From Grosmannia clavigera kw1407 (taxonomy: Eukaryota; Ascomycota; Sordariomycetes; Ophiostomatales; Ophiostomataceae), in contig NW_014040784.1 in the NCBI RefSeq assembly GCF_000143105.1, positions 748,761 to 812,760 of the forward strand: DNA of 64,000 bases. The letters run 5' to 3'. The translations under genes and the position numbers were made by a program. The notes beneath the pieces are model-generated. The model ran no database searches. It was not told the DNA's origin and worked only from the letters and a program-made list of their open reading frames with translations. Shown piece by piece: positions 39,780 to 50,321 of this stretch. Each line of letters opens with the position of its first letter. The first letter of the stretch is position 1.

Positions 39780-41984
39780 TTACTCCTTTACCTCCTTTAC
39801 CTCCGTCCAGTACATCGGTGCCGTCACCCAATCGCCCCGGCTAGGATGCAGCACCACAATGCATGGGTCCCGTCCCTCATGCTCCATCAGGCTTGGCCCA
39901 CGCTTGCACCGGACGATGCGGCGCATCCGCGAACGCTGCGAAGCTGATGCTGTCGATGTTGCATCGTCGCGGTCCCGATCCCGATCCCGGTCACGATCTC
40001 GCTCCCGCTCTTTGACAGACGACTTGCTGCCGCTGCTGCCACGTTGCACCTCTGTCGCCTCGAACTCGACCCCCGTCAGGTAGGCTGCTCGCACATGTAG
40101 CCACGCCAACATCGCCGGCACCGTCGCGTTGACAATGTTGGCATTCGAGCCGCCGGCAAGCTTGAGATCGTCCGCCTCGATCCCTAGCGACGTCCGCAGG
40201 CTGCCCGAGAGCGTCGCCCTCCCAACGTTGGGGCTGTATCTCAGAATTGGGGCAGTCGCATCTCCAGGCAACGACACCCACCGCATGCGAGAAAGTTCAC
40301 CCCCGCCACCACTACTGCTGCCCTTGTCGCTCTTGTCGCTCTTGTCGCTCTTGCTCCCGTTGCCAATCACACCACTGCTGGCTGACCGGATCTTGAGCAC
40401 CGTCCGTCGCGATGGCGGCATCGCTCGCACCGTCCGTCGCAGGAGCTCCTTGGGCACCCCAGTCATGGCTGACACAGGCTGAATTCGACGTGGCCAGTCA
40501 CCACTCTCACGCGTAGACACCATGTCCAGTCGGTAGAGTGTGATCGCACCGTAATTACCAGAGCTGTAGGTCACGCAAGCCACCATGGGCACTGCCGCTG
40601 CCGCAGCTGATCCGCTCGCCGTTGCTCCGGGCATGGCTGATCCAAACTTGGCTGTGCCCAACAGCTGCCGTTCCATCGCCTCCAGCGAAATCTCGTCTGG
40701 CCGCCGCACCAACCCTGTGTTTGGGAGGAGGATGACACGAGCCGCAGCTCGGAAATATGCGCGGTAGTCGTGCGGCTGCAGCACCCGCACCAGCTCGGAC
40801 AGCAAGCCCTTGGTTGAAAGCGGGCCGGAGCCTGATCTCCCGCGACTGGAAGCCAGTTCCGGGTCCAGCATAAGGCTGCCGCCGATCGTCTGCGTCAGTG
40901 CAAGGAATGACTTGCGCCGATCGTTCACGCCATCGGGCGCTTTGCTCAGGGCATGGGGCGAGAACTCAGACCATTGCATGAACAAGGGCGTCGCACTCAT
41001 GCTTCCTTTCCGCTGCCCGTCACCGTTCTTGCCAGATCCATACCCTGCTGCACTGCTCCTCCGTCTCGCACTTGCACCAATGAGGCCTCCGGCTTCACGG
41101 CTGGATCCTGGACGGCGACCGTCCCCGAAATCATCGGCGTCGTCGTCGTCGTCGGAGTTGGCTGACTCAGCAGCCGTTTCTGAATCCTCCAGCACGCTTT
41201 CCTCCGTCAACTCCGAGTCTGTGGGCGGGTCGTCCAGGCCAGTTCCGTCGCCGCCTTTGATGTTGTTGGCCATGTCGTCAGCAACTGCCGTCAGGCTTTC
41301 CAGCAAGACGCCAGCGCTACGGGTCAGGTAGCGGGCATCTTCGCCGAGCTTCACAAACACCTCCACCGCTTTGTCCATGGCCGCCTGACTCTGCAGTATC
41401 GGCAGCAGATACGCCTGAAGCCTCCGCGGGTAAGTCTTCGTCTCGTTTCGCATCCGCTGCCGAGCCCGTTCTTGCACCTTCTCGCGTTTCTGGTAATAGT
41501 CCCGGTCTTGGTCGCCGTTGCGATCTCTGTCCCGCTCGGCTTCTCGTTGTCGGGGGCTATTGCGCGTTTCGTGTCGTGGCGAGCCGGCAATGTCTCTGCT
41601 TCGCCTAGCCATGGAGGCGCCGCTGCCACCAACGCTGCTGCTGCCAGCAGCGCCGGGTCCGCGACCATCGTACGTTGGCGTGCGCGGCGACCCGGAGTAT
41701 CCATCGAATTCCCGCTCCCTCTCACGCGCGAATTCCCGCGATTTAAATCCTCTTTCTCGCTCCTCATAACTTCCGCTGACGTTTTGCCCAGGCCACGTGT
41801 GCTGCCGTGAAAACTCGTAGTTCGGTGTTGGAGGCGGGGAAAAGGTGTTGCTATTGCGGGGAGCTCGTGCTGCTCTTTGGTAAGGGTGGTTTGCATATTC
41901 CTCCGGGTGCTCCTGGTCGTAATCTCCGTCCCCATAGCTTCCGTACTCTCTCTCCCGTTCATGGCGGGCATAATACTGAGCCAT
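39780..41984 (-). CDS. Large low-complexity fungal hypothetical protein
   Basis: An uninterrupted frame of 734 residues from the ATG at 41984 (the frame opens two codons earlier only with TTG). The N-terminal 170 residues are Arg/Glu/Asp/Tyr-rich and disordered. An ordered helical segment follows (KTYPRRLQAYLLPILQSQAA to about residue 230), then an acidic region with a poly-Asp run. The C-terminal half alternates serine-rich linkers with ordered segments containing PHDYRAYFRAAARVI and VACVTYSSGNYGAITLYRL. Near the end there is an alternating Arg-Asp run encoded by a GATCCC-like repeat. No catalytic motif was recognised. The conserved-looking blocks suggest a genuine fungal family of unknown function. 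Confidence 0.7.
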   Translation of the reverse strand: MAQYYARHEREREYGSYGDGDYDQEHPEEYANHPYQRAARAPRNSNTFSPPPTPNYEFSRQHTWPGQNVSGSYEERERGFKSREFAREREREFDGYSGSPRTPTYDGRGPGAAGSSSVGGSGASMARRSRDIAGSPRHETRNSPRQREAERDRDRNGDQDRDYYQKREKVQERARQRMRNETKTYPRRLQAYLLPILQSQAAMDKAVEVFVKLGEDARYLTRSAGVLLESLTAVADDMANNIKGGDGTGLDDPPTDSELTEESVLEDSETAAESANSDDDDDADDFGDGRRPGSSREAGGLIGASARRRSSAAGYGSGKNGDGQRKGSMSATPLFMQWSEFSPHALSKAPDGVNDRRKSFLALTQTIGGSLMLDPELASSRGRSGSGPLSTKGLLSELVRVLQPHDYRAYFRAAARVILLPNTGLVRRPDEISLEAMERQLLGTAKFGSAMPGATASGSAAAAAVPMVACVTYSSGNYGAITLYRLDMVSTRESGDWPRRIQPVSAMTGVPKELLRRTVRAMPPSRRTVLKIRSASSGVIGNGSKSDKSDKSDKGSSSGGGGELSRMRWVSLPGDATAPILRYSPNVGRATLSGSLRTSLGIEADDLKLAGGSNANIVNATVPAMLAWLHVRAAYLTGVEFEATEVQRGSSGSKSSVKERERDRDRDRDRDRDDATSTASASQRSRMRRIVRCKRGPSLMEHEGRDPCIVVLHPSRGDWVTAPMYWTEVKEVKE

Positions 41985-43815
41985 GTTCAAGTTTCTGCTT
42001 CTTCGTTATGATGTGCCTCCCAATGGCATTTGTTCAGTGCCGTTTTGCTGTAACACTTTCCGTGGGGCACAGGAAGGGGGTACTTGCTTCAAGCAGACAC
42101 CGATGGCCTTAAATGGAGCTGTCCTCTCCCCTGTTGTGCCACTTTCCCTTCCGCTTCTTCTGCAGCCAAATGTAGCTCAATTTCATGAGAGCCGCGCCAA
42201 CAAGCACACCACAAGGTACAGACCACACCACTCGCGTATGGCGTAGCGCCGTAAGAGCAACTGAAATCGGCACCTGATCTTAGCAACCAGTTTATTCGCG
42301 GTGGCTCCATAGCTTAGCTGCAGCTGCGTGGCTCCTTGCTCGGGCTTTTTGTGGCCTGCAACTGTGGCTGGTCCGGCTGCACGGGCACTGCATTGGCGTA
42401 TCCAGTTGGATTTTGCGATGCTATCGGCCGCGTTATGCGAGCTTGTTAGTGTGTCGCCCAAATTACAGTGCCACGTCAGAGAGAGAGAAGCAGCGCCAAG
42501 GTGAAACCCCCTCGTCTTTTTACAGATGGCGATCATGCTCCTGATTGTGTGGGATGCCCACGACGATCATATCAGGCCCCTTTCGCCGGTCTTGGGTCTT
42601 CTCCCATATTCTTTCAATCCAGAAAATTCCTTGATGGAACAACCCAAGAGAGACCAGCCGACAGACGACACAAGGTTAGGCTGATAGCTTTGGTTGTAGC
42701 TTTGGGCACCTCCTTTTCTAACTGCTCCCAATTATCGCTGCAGCTTAGTCTGGCCCGATCGCAGCCGCCATGCAGTGGAGAAAGTCTCCTTTGAGGCAGA
42801 GCAGATCTGTCCAATCATTCGGTTGGCCGTATTGACACTCACGAGGTCACTCGGTACTGAGCGCTTGTTCATTTCCTCCGCCCCTCCTCTCGCCTCTGCC
42901 TCGCACCATGGTTTTGGACGAGCATAGCGTCAGACACGAGCTGGTGAGACCTGCGTGACTGTTCAGTACAGCACACCTTCTGCATGATCTTACTCCACGT
43001 CAAGGGCGTGGTGTGTCCCGATAGGGTAAAGATCGTGGTAAGATAGGGCGCATAGATTGATTGGCTTACCCTTTCTGGTCAGGCAGATGCGGCGGACAAG
43101 TGACGATGTGACCCAAACTTGGTAATACGCACTGCTGTGTGGGAGCTGTCAGTTTTCCCTCCTCTCGAGAGAAGATGGTCGAAAAGATTATGTCGTGAAG
43201 CGACGAGCGAGAGGAAGTAGATAGTAGTACGAAAGAGGAAAGCACTACCTTCAGAGCTGTAAGAAACGAAACCCATGTCGATTCTCTCTTTTGAGCATTA
43301 TGTGATGTCATCAAAGACCACATCCAAAGACCAAGCGTCAGTGTGCATTCGCCTCCATGCCCCTCTGTCTATCATTCCAGACACAACTGAGGTATGGCGG
43401 TCATGTACGCTCTGCCAGCACAATCCCACAGCTATGTAAGATGTGGAGTCTGACGGCGTCTCTGGAGATTAGTCGTATTGTGACAACTACTGTGTCAATG
43501 GTCCAGTGGGTAAAGATGCAGAGCATCATTGCATCATTCAGGTGCATTATCTACAGCATTGAAAAGCCATCTACGGAGTACATAGGCCGAGATATCTCCA
43601 CAGACATCGCTAGCGGCGTTATGGACCGGTTGGTGAAGCTGTCAGGCGAGCAGCTATTTTTTGCCTCCCGACAACTCGCATTGGCCGAACTACTCCGTAC
43701 ATACATGCTTCTCCACTACGCGTCATTTTGTGCCTGACCTCCATTGCTTTTTACTATTCCCGTCTGTGGCTCTGGATGGCCACCAGTGTGTTTAGCTTTA
43801 CAAAGGCAGTCTCGA
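41985..43815. other. Intergenic stretch without recognised genes
   Basis: Only short frames are present. An ATG with good context at 42908 followed by a GTGAGA donor could be an orphan first exon, but no continuation was found. TACTCCGTA motifs occur at 43572-43580 (reverse) and 43691-43699, near the 3' end of the amidohydrolase. No RNA gene or repeat array is seen. Confidence 0.4.
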
Positions 43816-44835
43816 TCAAGCAGCCTTCAAAATTGAGTCCACATTCAACTTCAACAGTCTGGCCGCATTCTTCCAGCGGATTCCCTCCAGCTCTTCCTCG
43901 CTCACCATTCCGCTTCCCTCCAGCTCTTCCAGCCATGTCAGACCGTCGCGGCTTTTCGCAAATGGATAGTCCACGCTATACATGATCCGGTCATGCTTTG
44001 TGTTGCGCAGGATGCAGGCCAGCGGATCCAGTGCCCAATTTCCGCTGGTCGTGAGCCACAGATTCGTGTCCCACACTTCGCGGAACGACCTCTCCCTCCC
44101 CCACCGCGAAGATGTCCGCTGCATCCGCTGGAGCATGTACGGGATCATCTCGCCCATATGCCCAATGATGATCTTCAGCTTGGGGAACCTGTCAAAGACG
44201 CCTGCAGCGTACAGCCGCAAGATGTGCAGCGCCACGTCGCTATGCCAGCCGAAGCCAAACGCAAGGATGGCCGTGGTCACGTCATCGGAGATGTGTGGCG
44301 ACTTGTAGGCGCCAAAGAGCGCCGTCGACGGCCATGTCGGGTGGATGTAGATGGGCACGTCCAGCCTTGTGGCCGTCTCCCAAAGCTCATCAAACTCCGG
44401 CCCATCGTAATATAGGCCGCTGTCTGTGTGGCTGTCAACCAGAGCACCGACGAATGCCAATCCACCGTGGTCCTTTCCTGCACACGTCCGGTGGAGCTCT
44501 CTCGCGGCCTCCTGGGGTTCGTGCATGGGCAGCTCGGCAAACCCCGCAAACCTGCCCGGGTTCAGACGCACGGCTTCGGCGAGCTGGTCATTGCACTGCC
44601 GGCAGGCGTCCACGGACAGGTCACCCGGCGCATGCGAGATCACCTGCACAGTGACTTTGCCGCTGTCCATGTCCGAGATCCGACGCGGGCCCAGATCAGT
44701 GAATCGTTCAAAAAATCCTGGAATGGCCTTGAAGCCAGCAAGGCGAGAATCATTGTGTGTGCTGGCAGCATGGGAAAGAAAATGCTCTTCAAGGGCGATT
44801 ATGGGCCTGCTTGTTGCAGTGCTTGATGACGTCAT
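43816..44835 (-). CDS. Amidohydrolase-2 family decarboxylase (resorcylate/salicylate-type)
   Basis: A TIM-barrel metal enzyme of the ACMSD/gamma-resorcylate decarboxylase group, 339 residues from the ATG at 44835; the frame opens 16 codons earlier only with TTG. Metal and catalytic residues are visible: the glutamate in IIALEEHF, the histidine in YIHPTWPS, the histidine in IIGHMGEMIPYML, and the aspartate in MYSVDYPF. These enzymes reversibly decarboxylate dihydroxybenzoates, salicylate or 6-methylsalicylate. It could feed the gentisate/stilbene cluster 11 kb to the left, for example by removing the carboxylate of a resorcylate formed after stilbene cleavage, but it is separated by unrelated genes. 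No intron is needed. Confidence 0.88.
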   Translation of the reverse strand: MTSSSTATSRPIIALEEHFLSHAASTHNDSRLAGFKAIPGFFERFTDLGPRRISDMDSGKVTVQVISHAPGDLSVDACRQCNDQLAEAVRLNPGRFAGFAELPMHEPQEAARELHRTCAGKDHGGLAFVGALVDSHTDSGLYYDGPEFDELWETATRLDVPIYIHPTWPSTALFGAYKSPHISDDVTTAILAFGFGWHSDVALHILRLYAAGVFDRFPKLKIIIGHMGEMIPYMLQRMQRTSSRWGRERSFREVWDTNLWLTTSGNWALDPLACILRNTKHDRIMYSVDYPFAKSRDGLTWLEELEGSGMVSEEELEGIRWKNAARLLKLNVDSILKAA

Positions 44836-45553
44836 CGAAAGTACGGCTTGTTGGCAATTTGTCAAAGGACTTTTTGGACTCAATGTTCTGCCTGCGAAGC
44901 CTGCGAAAGAAAAAGACTCGCGTCAATCGAGGACCTTTATAGAATGTATGACGAGACCTAGGCCTGGGCTTGAGCTGCCCTTAGGTCCGAGGCTGCAGGT
45001 AAATCATACTGAAATAGTCAACCTAACCTAGAACGGGAAACTGAACTCCAGCATCTCCGAGTACACGGACTTAAGATATATGGCAACGGGAACAAGGAGA
45101 AGCGTGACTGTTAAAGCAGTGCCTACGGAACAGTTGTGAGGCATAGTTGTTTGCATGACTAAGATTGATCTGCGCCGCTGTTTGCTGTACTAGCTTGCCA
45201 TGTAAGAGGCAAATGTGATGCCGTGTTCTATTGCTAGATGCCTTGAATAGGGTATAGGTCCATACTAGAAAGAGACGTTTGGTAGAGTGATGTACTCTAT
45301 CAGCTTACAATATTGTATTTGGCAATGATTGATTCCCCCGAATGCATAGTCCGGCCAGGACAGATCTATGGGTCGTAACGATGTGACAGAAGTTATAAAG
45401 CTCGGTCAAAATCATGGAGAAGTTATCGGTATAATAGATGCAACTCTCTTTAGACGTCCGTTAACTAAATAGAAATGTCTTTGAATATGCATACGCGCCG
45501 AGCTATCATATATTTCGGTCTCGAAGCGTGCACTTCGGAACTCTATTTTCAAC
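44836..45553. other. Intergenic, AT-rich
   Basis: No feature could be supported. The 5' flank of the amidohydrolase (to about 45050) is followed by AT-rich DNA with only short frames. Confidence 0.4.
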
Positions 45554-46479
45554 TTAATCTTCTGGGCATTCCGGGTTATACATCGAAATGTCGCACCAAT
45601 CGCATATAACCAAACACCTTTCTGTATCAATGATACAGACAGTGCTTTTTTCGCAAGATTTGCAAGTCGGGTGATTGTTCGAGAAGTCTATGCATTCTTT
45701 CAATTCGTTCAAATGGTTTTCTCTGCTGCTCTCCAAATCTGTCATGCTCCGGGCCATTGCAGCCGAAAAGATGGGTGAAGCGGAAAGTTTCACGAACTTG
45801 CTGGAATATAAAATAATTCCGATTTTTTGAGCCAGTTCCTTGGTCAGTACACTCAGTAATTTATAGTCATCCGTCAAAGCAATGGTATCCTCGACGATCG
45901 CAAGCAAAGCATTCGTCCAGACTTCGTCAGCTTGAAGTCTTCCTGCAGGTATGAGTACTTCGATCTCAGTTGTTGCCAACGAAACCAGCCCATCAATATT
46001 ATAGTAGAAACCGATGGCATGGACTTGAATATGCTCAGCCAGCTTGGCAATGACTGGATTTTTCGCGGACATCTCCGTAGCTAATAGCTGGTCAAATGAA
46101 GAGGTTGAGCTTGCTGGGTCTTTGGTCTCGCTCTCCTTCGCCAATTTCACCGTGTAGGTTCCAAGGTACATGTACTCCACAAGAGCCCGCACCGTGTTGG
46201 AGCTGAAGTTGTTAATATGAATGACACCTGTTTGAGATTCCTTTTCGCGTCGGTATTAGCAAGCCAAGAGCGGATAGAACGTTTGCAGTAGATTGTAGGG
46301 GGCCAGAAATATCATACCTTGAAACCACCTGTGACGGCAGCCTTGATGACTGCAGAGTGCGTGCAAACAATGATTTTGTGGACTTTGAATTCTTCGCTGC
46401 CACATGTGAGAGTAAGATCACTAAACTCGTCTGATTCTAGTATCAGCTGCCTATAGTTTTTCCTGAGACGCCAATTCAT
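45554..46479 (-). CDS. BTB/POZ domain protein
   Basis: A 282-residue protein in two exons, 46318-46479 and 45554-46240, separated by a 77-nt intron. The N-terminal half is a BTB/POZ fold: SDLTLTCGSEEFKVHK, THSAVIKAAVTGGFKES, then VIHINNFSSNTVRALVEYMYLGTY, the standard order for fungal BTB proteins. A helical region follows, and the C-terminus has a Cys-rich segment (CKSCEKSTVC, then CLVICDWCD) that could bind zinc. Such proteins are often Cullin-3 adaptors or oligomerisation modules in fungi and belong to large, fast-evolving families. Partner and substrate are unknown. It sits between gene-poor stretches, and its base composition is AT-richer than the catabolic genes. Confidence 0.85.
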
Positions 46480-49400
46480 CGCGTGTATGTTCGGAGTCGA
46501 TCAAGATGGAGTTGTTATGGTTAGAGGAAATCCTAAATGAAGAGGATTTGGATCTCCCTCTCGGGGTTATGAATGAATTTTGTTTGCGACTGTGATTGCG
46601 TGAATATCAAATCTAATTCTGAGATCCACAGTAGACTTGCGTCAATGATCAAAAACATGTTTTCGTTATTAATGAGACTGCCTTTTCTACCTCGGCATTA
46701 CCTCTCTCACCTTCTCCTCTATCTTAACTTCACTTTTGTCAAAGCTGTATATCTCTTCCAACCTTCAATTTGGCACAACATCTGCACGATGAGAAGGCTG
46801 AGGAAAGATAAGGCTAGATCATCAACATGCTTCTAGCATCACCTCGTCTACGAAAGCAACAGACTCGACTGTTATCAGCAATCTGTCAGCGATGGCGGAG
46901 GCCGTCTCTGATGAGACCACTGCATTGTGCAAGGAGTGCGCCAAAACCCTAACACTGCTTTCCCGACGAGAAGTGAGAGAACAGAGATCTCTCCAATCTG
47001 CCAAGTGCAAGACACGGTCAGAGATGTTGCAGAATCGACTCTAGCTGATGAAGTGTGTGTCTGTCTTGCAAATCTAGGAAGAACGCCTGCTGGCCTGGGG
47101 CAATTTAAAAGCCATTAATGATTGGGCGTATCAATGCCGCAATTCGTTGCTGTGATGCCTAAAAAAGGTGTACGACTCAGGACAACAACACCGGATCTTA
47201 CTTGGTGCCCGACCGAACGAAGTTGTGAGCTCGCGGGCGGTCGCATCTGCCTACAGTCTGAGCGTCTCTTTGAGAGAAAGCAACAATTAGGCCCGCCCAT
47301 CGGCGATCCGCCAGATTGAGCTTGAACCATCAAGGGGTGAGAGAAAATGCTTTTTGGTCGGAGTCTCTGCAGTTGCATCTTCTATTTGTGTCCAATACGT
47401 CTAAGTGACATGCCAGGCGTTACATCCTGAAAAACCATTGGTTCCGTGTTCTTGCGGGTTGGAAAACTGTCCAAGCCAGCTGCAGGTTCGTGTTATCTGA
47501 GCGTTATTTTTGGACGAGTATTTTTGGACCAGGTGGCAGTGTGCCTTTGTCTGTAACCCTTCTTTATGTTCCTGGCGGGTAGACTGAGTCTATCTTCGCC
47601 AGGGGTGCATCCTTGGTCTCAGATTAGACTCTTTGAGTCCGTAGAGGCAGTCAGTCGTGAGTTGCGCCAACCTGCAATTGACCGCGCTAAATTTGCAACT
47701 ATGCCCCAAAGAGTAGGCCCAACGCCAGATCGTATCTTATCTTACCGCCCTGAAAACTGAGCACGACCTCCAAAAGCCCATAGACCAAGGCCTAAAACGA
47801 ATACGGGACATGTTCTTGCAATCCAGCGACAACAACGCAACCGGCGCATTGCCAGCTTTGCGCGTTGTGAAACGTCCCTCCGTTTGGGCGACGAGCACCG
47901 CTATACCACCGCTATACGAGGGCGGTAAGATAAGATACTGAAATAGAACAGCGGGAATAATGGAGCATGCACTGGCGGGCCCACCGACACCAACAGCATG
48001 GCTTGTCAGACACGCAGACGAATGAACAGCTAGCTGTCCGCCTGTCAGTTAAAAGCAGGGTAGCATCGCAAGGAGTTCGCGTCTGACAGCCAAATACAAG
48101 CACAACCTCACGGTAGCATTGCGACGCAAACCGAACCAAACAGCAAGTGCTGCGCGATATGCATCAAGGTTGTATTATCTTCTTTCCCAGTCCGTTGGGT
48201 GGTTGGAGATCCATCGCCGAATCTGGGACAGTCCCGAAGCCCTTTCAACCTCGCGTCGTCCGGAGCACTTTCCAGGTGGTAAGACGAAACCCTTGCGGTG
48301 CGACACAAACACAGGCGGCGGATGTGGCTGAGATGGAAGAAGGACGCCGTTAGGCAGACATGATGGGTCCTGGCAAGGATACATCGTGGTCCTCACCGGT
48401 AGGACACACGCGATCCGGTCAATGTTCACCGGAAGCTGTTGTCGACAGGGCCGTTCTCGTCCAGGGAATCAGGGGCACAACAGCTTTCTGTAGTGTGACA
48501 TCGTGCGACTGCTGAAAGTCGAGGCCAGCTGGAAGCAAAGAGCGCGGCGACGATCACGGTCACCGAGAAGCAGCGCCAAAAAAGGATCGGCTTTTTCCGC
48601 CGGTCTTCTGATCAGAAGACAACCCTCGTCTAAGAGAGAGTGCAGAAAATGGAAAGGTCCGAGCGCATGCCATCACCCCTTCTTCTTTCCGGCGAGATCG
48701 GAAGAGGCTCGATGACCCGAAATCGAGCCGGGAGGAGGCAGCAGAACGATTGTGCAGGGGTGTTGAAGTGCTGGGTTGGTGGGTGTGATGGATTGCAGGG
48801 GTGCTGAGGCGCTGAGGTGCCGGGATGCTGCTGAGCGAAAGCGAGCGATAGCGCTGTGCCCAAACGGACAAGCAGCTCAGCCTTTCCGGGCGCGGCCAGC
48901 CAAATGGGGCAGTTGCTGTGCCGGGATTATTTGCAGCCGCAGAGCACGCCTTTCCCAAGTCGTCAGCCCGCAAGCGACGAAGGCGCATGCTATCAGAGCG
49001 GAAGCGGCCAGCTCCACCACGAACTTTCTGGATGCTCTCCCCTCTACATGCCGAAAGAGGTCCAGGCTGACACCCGGACTTCGCACCAGAGCGAGGAAGA
49101 GCGAGAGATGAGGGGACATGTGAAGATTGGGGCAGGACGCAACACAGCTGAGAGAGTCGGATGCAACCCACAACTGACGCTCAAGACGGCTCGGCCGGCG
49201 GCCCTCCGGACTCTCAGGGCTGTGCTGGCTGGATGATGGCCCTGGCGCCATGTTGTCAGCAGTCTGTTCAGATGCAATTGGGTCTGAGCCTGTCTGTTCT
49301 GCTGGTGCTTTTGCGGCGTTCTGTCTGTCTTCTGTCTTGGTCTTTTTGCCTTCTGCCTTCTTTGGGAGAGGAAAGGGAAGGGGGGGTGGACATTGCGTAA

Positions 49401-50321
49401 CAGTCGAGCGCCAAAGAGGCAGGCGCGCTGATAGGTGCTGTATGCATGTCCCTTTTCGGCAAGTGCTGAGCAGCCGCGCCTGCCACGACCGGTGATGGTT
49501 CTGGCTGAGGCCCATCCATCTCTTCTCTCTCGTTCTCTCGTCTCTGGACGGCGCCCGGAATCAATAATTCCCCACCGAGAAGCAGCAAGTCGGCGAAGAG
49601 GGAGGGGGCTTGCGCGAAGCGATGGTTGATGACCGGGACGATGCGAGTTGGTGACAGAAGCTGGCTCAAGGCAAGGGATGGCCATAGTCGGCCACGTCCA
49701 GAACGGGCCGTCTATGTTCAGCGAGATCGTCGATGGCAGAAGCAGGTGACGGCTTGATCGTCCCATATGATTGACCGGGGCATCGTTGGTGTGCCGGTTC
49801 TGTGCCCGCTCTGTGGCCGCTCAGTTCTTGCTTCCACCACCCGACGACCGATAACCGACACGAGTGCTGCTGAGGGGGTGTGAAGGAAGGCGAAAGGGGG
49901 GTGAGACGGGATGGTGAGCAAAGCCAAGACGATCCAAAGGATGCTGAGAAATCGCCCAAGGCAGGCGAGATGTGTCCGGCCGGCCCTCCCCATCCTGTCT
50001 TTGAGGGTCATTGTTCAGATTGTAACGTCCCTCCCTCTGCTCGGTTCGGACAGTCCTGTCGGCTTTGAGAGGTATAAGAGACCTCCCGTCTTCCCTCCAG
50101 TTGTGATGGTGGGTGAAGGATATCAGCAAAGGTGTGCAATATCTCCCACTTTGGATACTCTTCTGCGAGCCTGTGGCTGTCTGAAAAGTGTTGTCTTGTC
50201 ACGTCCCCTTTGTCCGATTCTTACCATATCTGTGTTGGTGACTGTTCGTCTCTACTCTCTTACACCATCCATACCTGGCATACATACCGCACACATACCT
50301 TACACACACACACACACACCA
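46480..50321. other. Gene-poor stretch of about 3.8 kb
   Basis: Many overlapping open frames occur, mostly in the GC-richer right half (48.4-50.0 kb), but none resembles a protein family or shows consistent exon structure. A MITE-like element lies at 47732-47938. A short tandem repeat (TATTTTTGGAC twice) is at 47505-47529. The right end is the promoter of the following gene, with a (CA)n run at about 50300-50319 immediately before its start codon. Confidence 0.45.
47732..47938. mobile_element. MITE-like element with 20-bp terminal inverted repeats
   Basis: GTATCTTATCTTACCGCCCT at 47732-47751 is repeated as an exact reverse complement at 47919-47938, enclosing a 167-bp non-coding centre. If the TA inside each end is taken as the target duplication the element fits a Tc1/mariner-type MITE. 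There is no transposase frame. The centre contains a direct repeat of CCGCTATAC. No second copy was seen in this window. Confidence 0.55.

Noticed and set aside
48776..49236. Overlapping open frames in the GC-rich intergenic stretch
   Set aside because: Frames overlap on both strands with no family resemblance, no splice pattern and no promoter-like context.
49911..50321. Upstream extension of the MOCOS-like protein to 49911
   Set aside because: The extra 137 residues are low-complexity translation of promoter sequence including the (CA)n run; the ATG at 50322 has good context and starts the family-like sequence.
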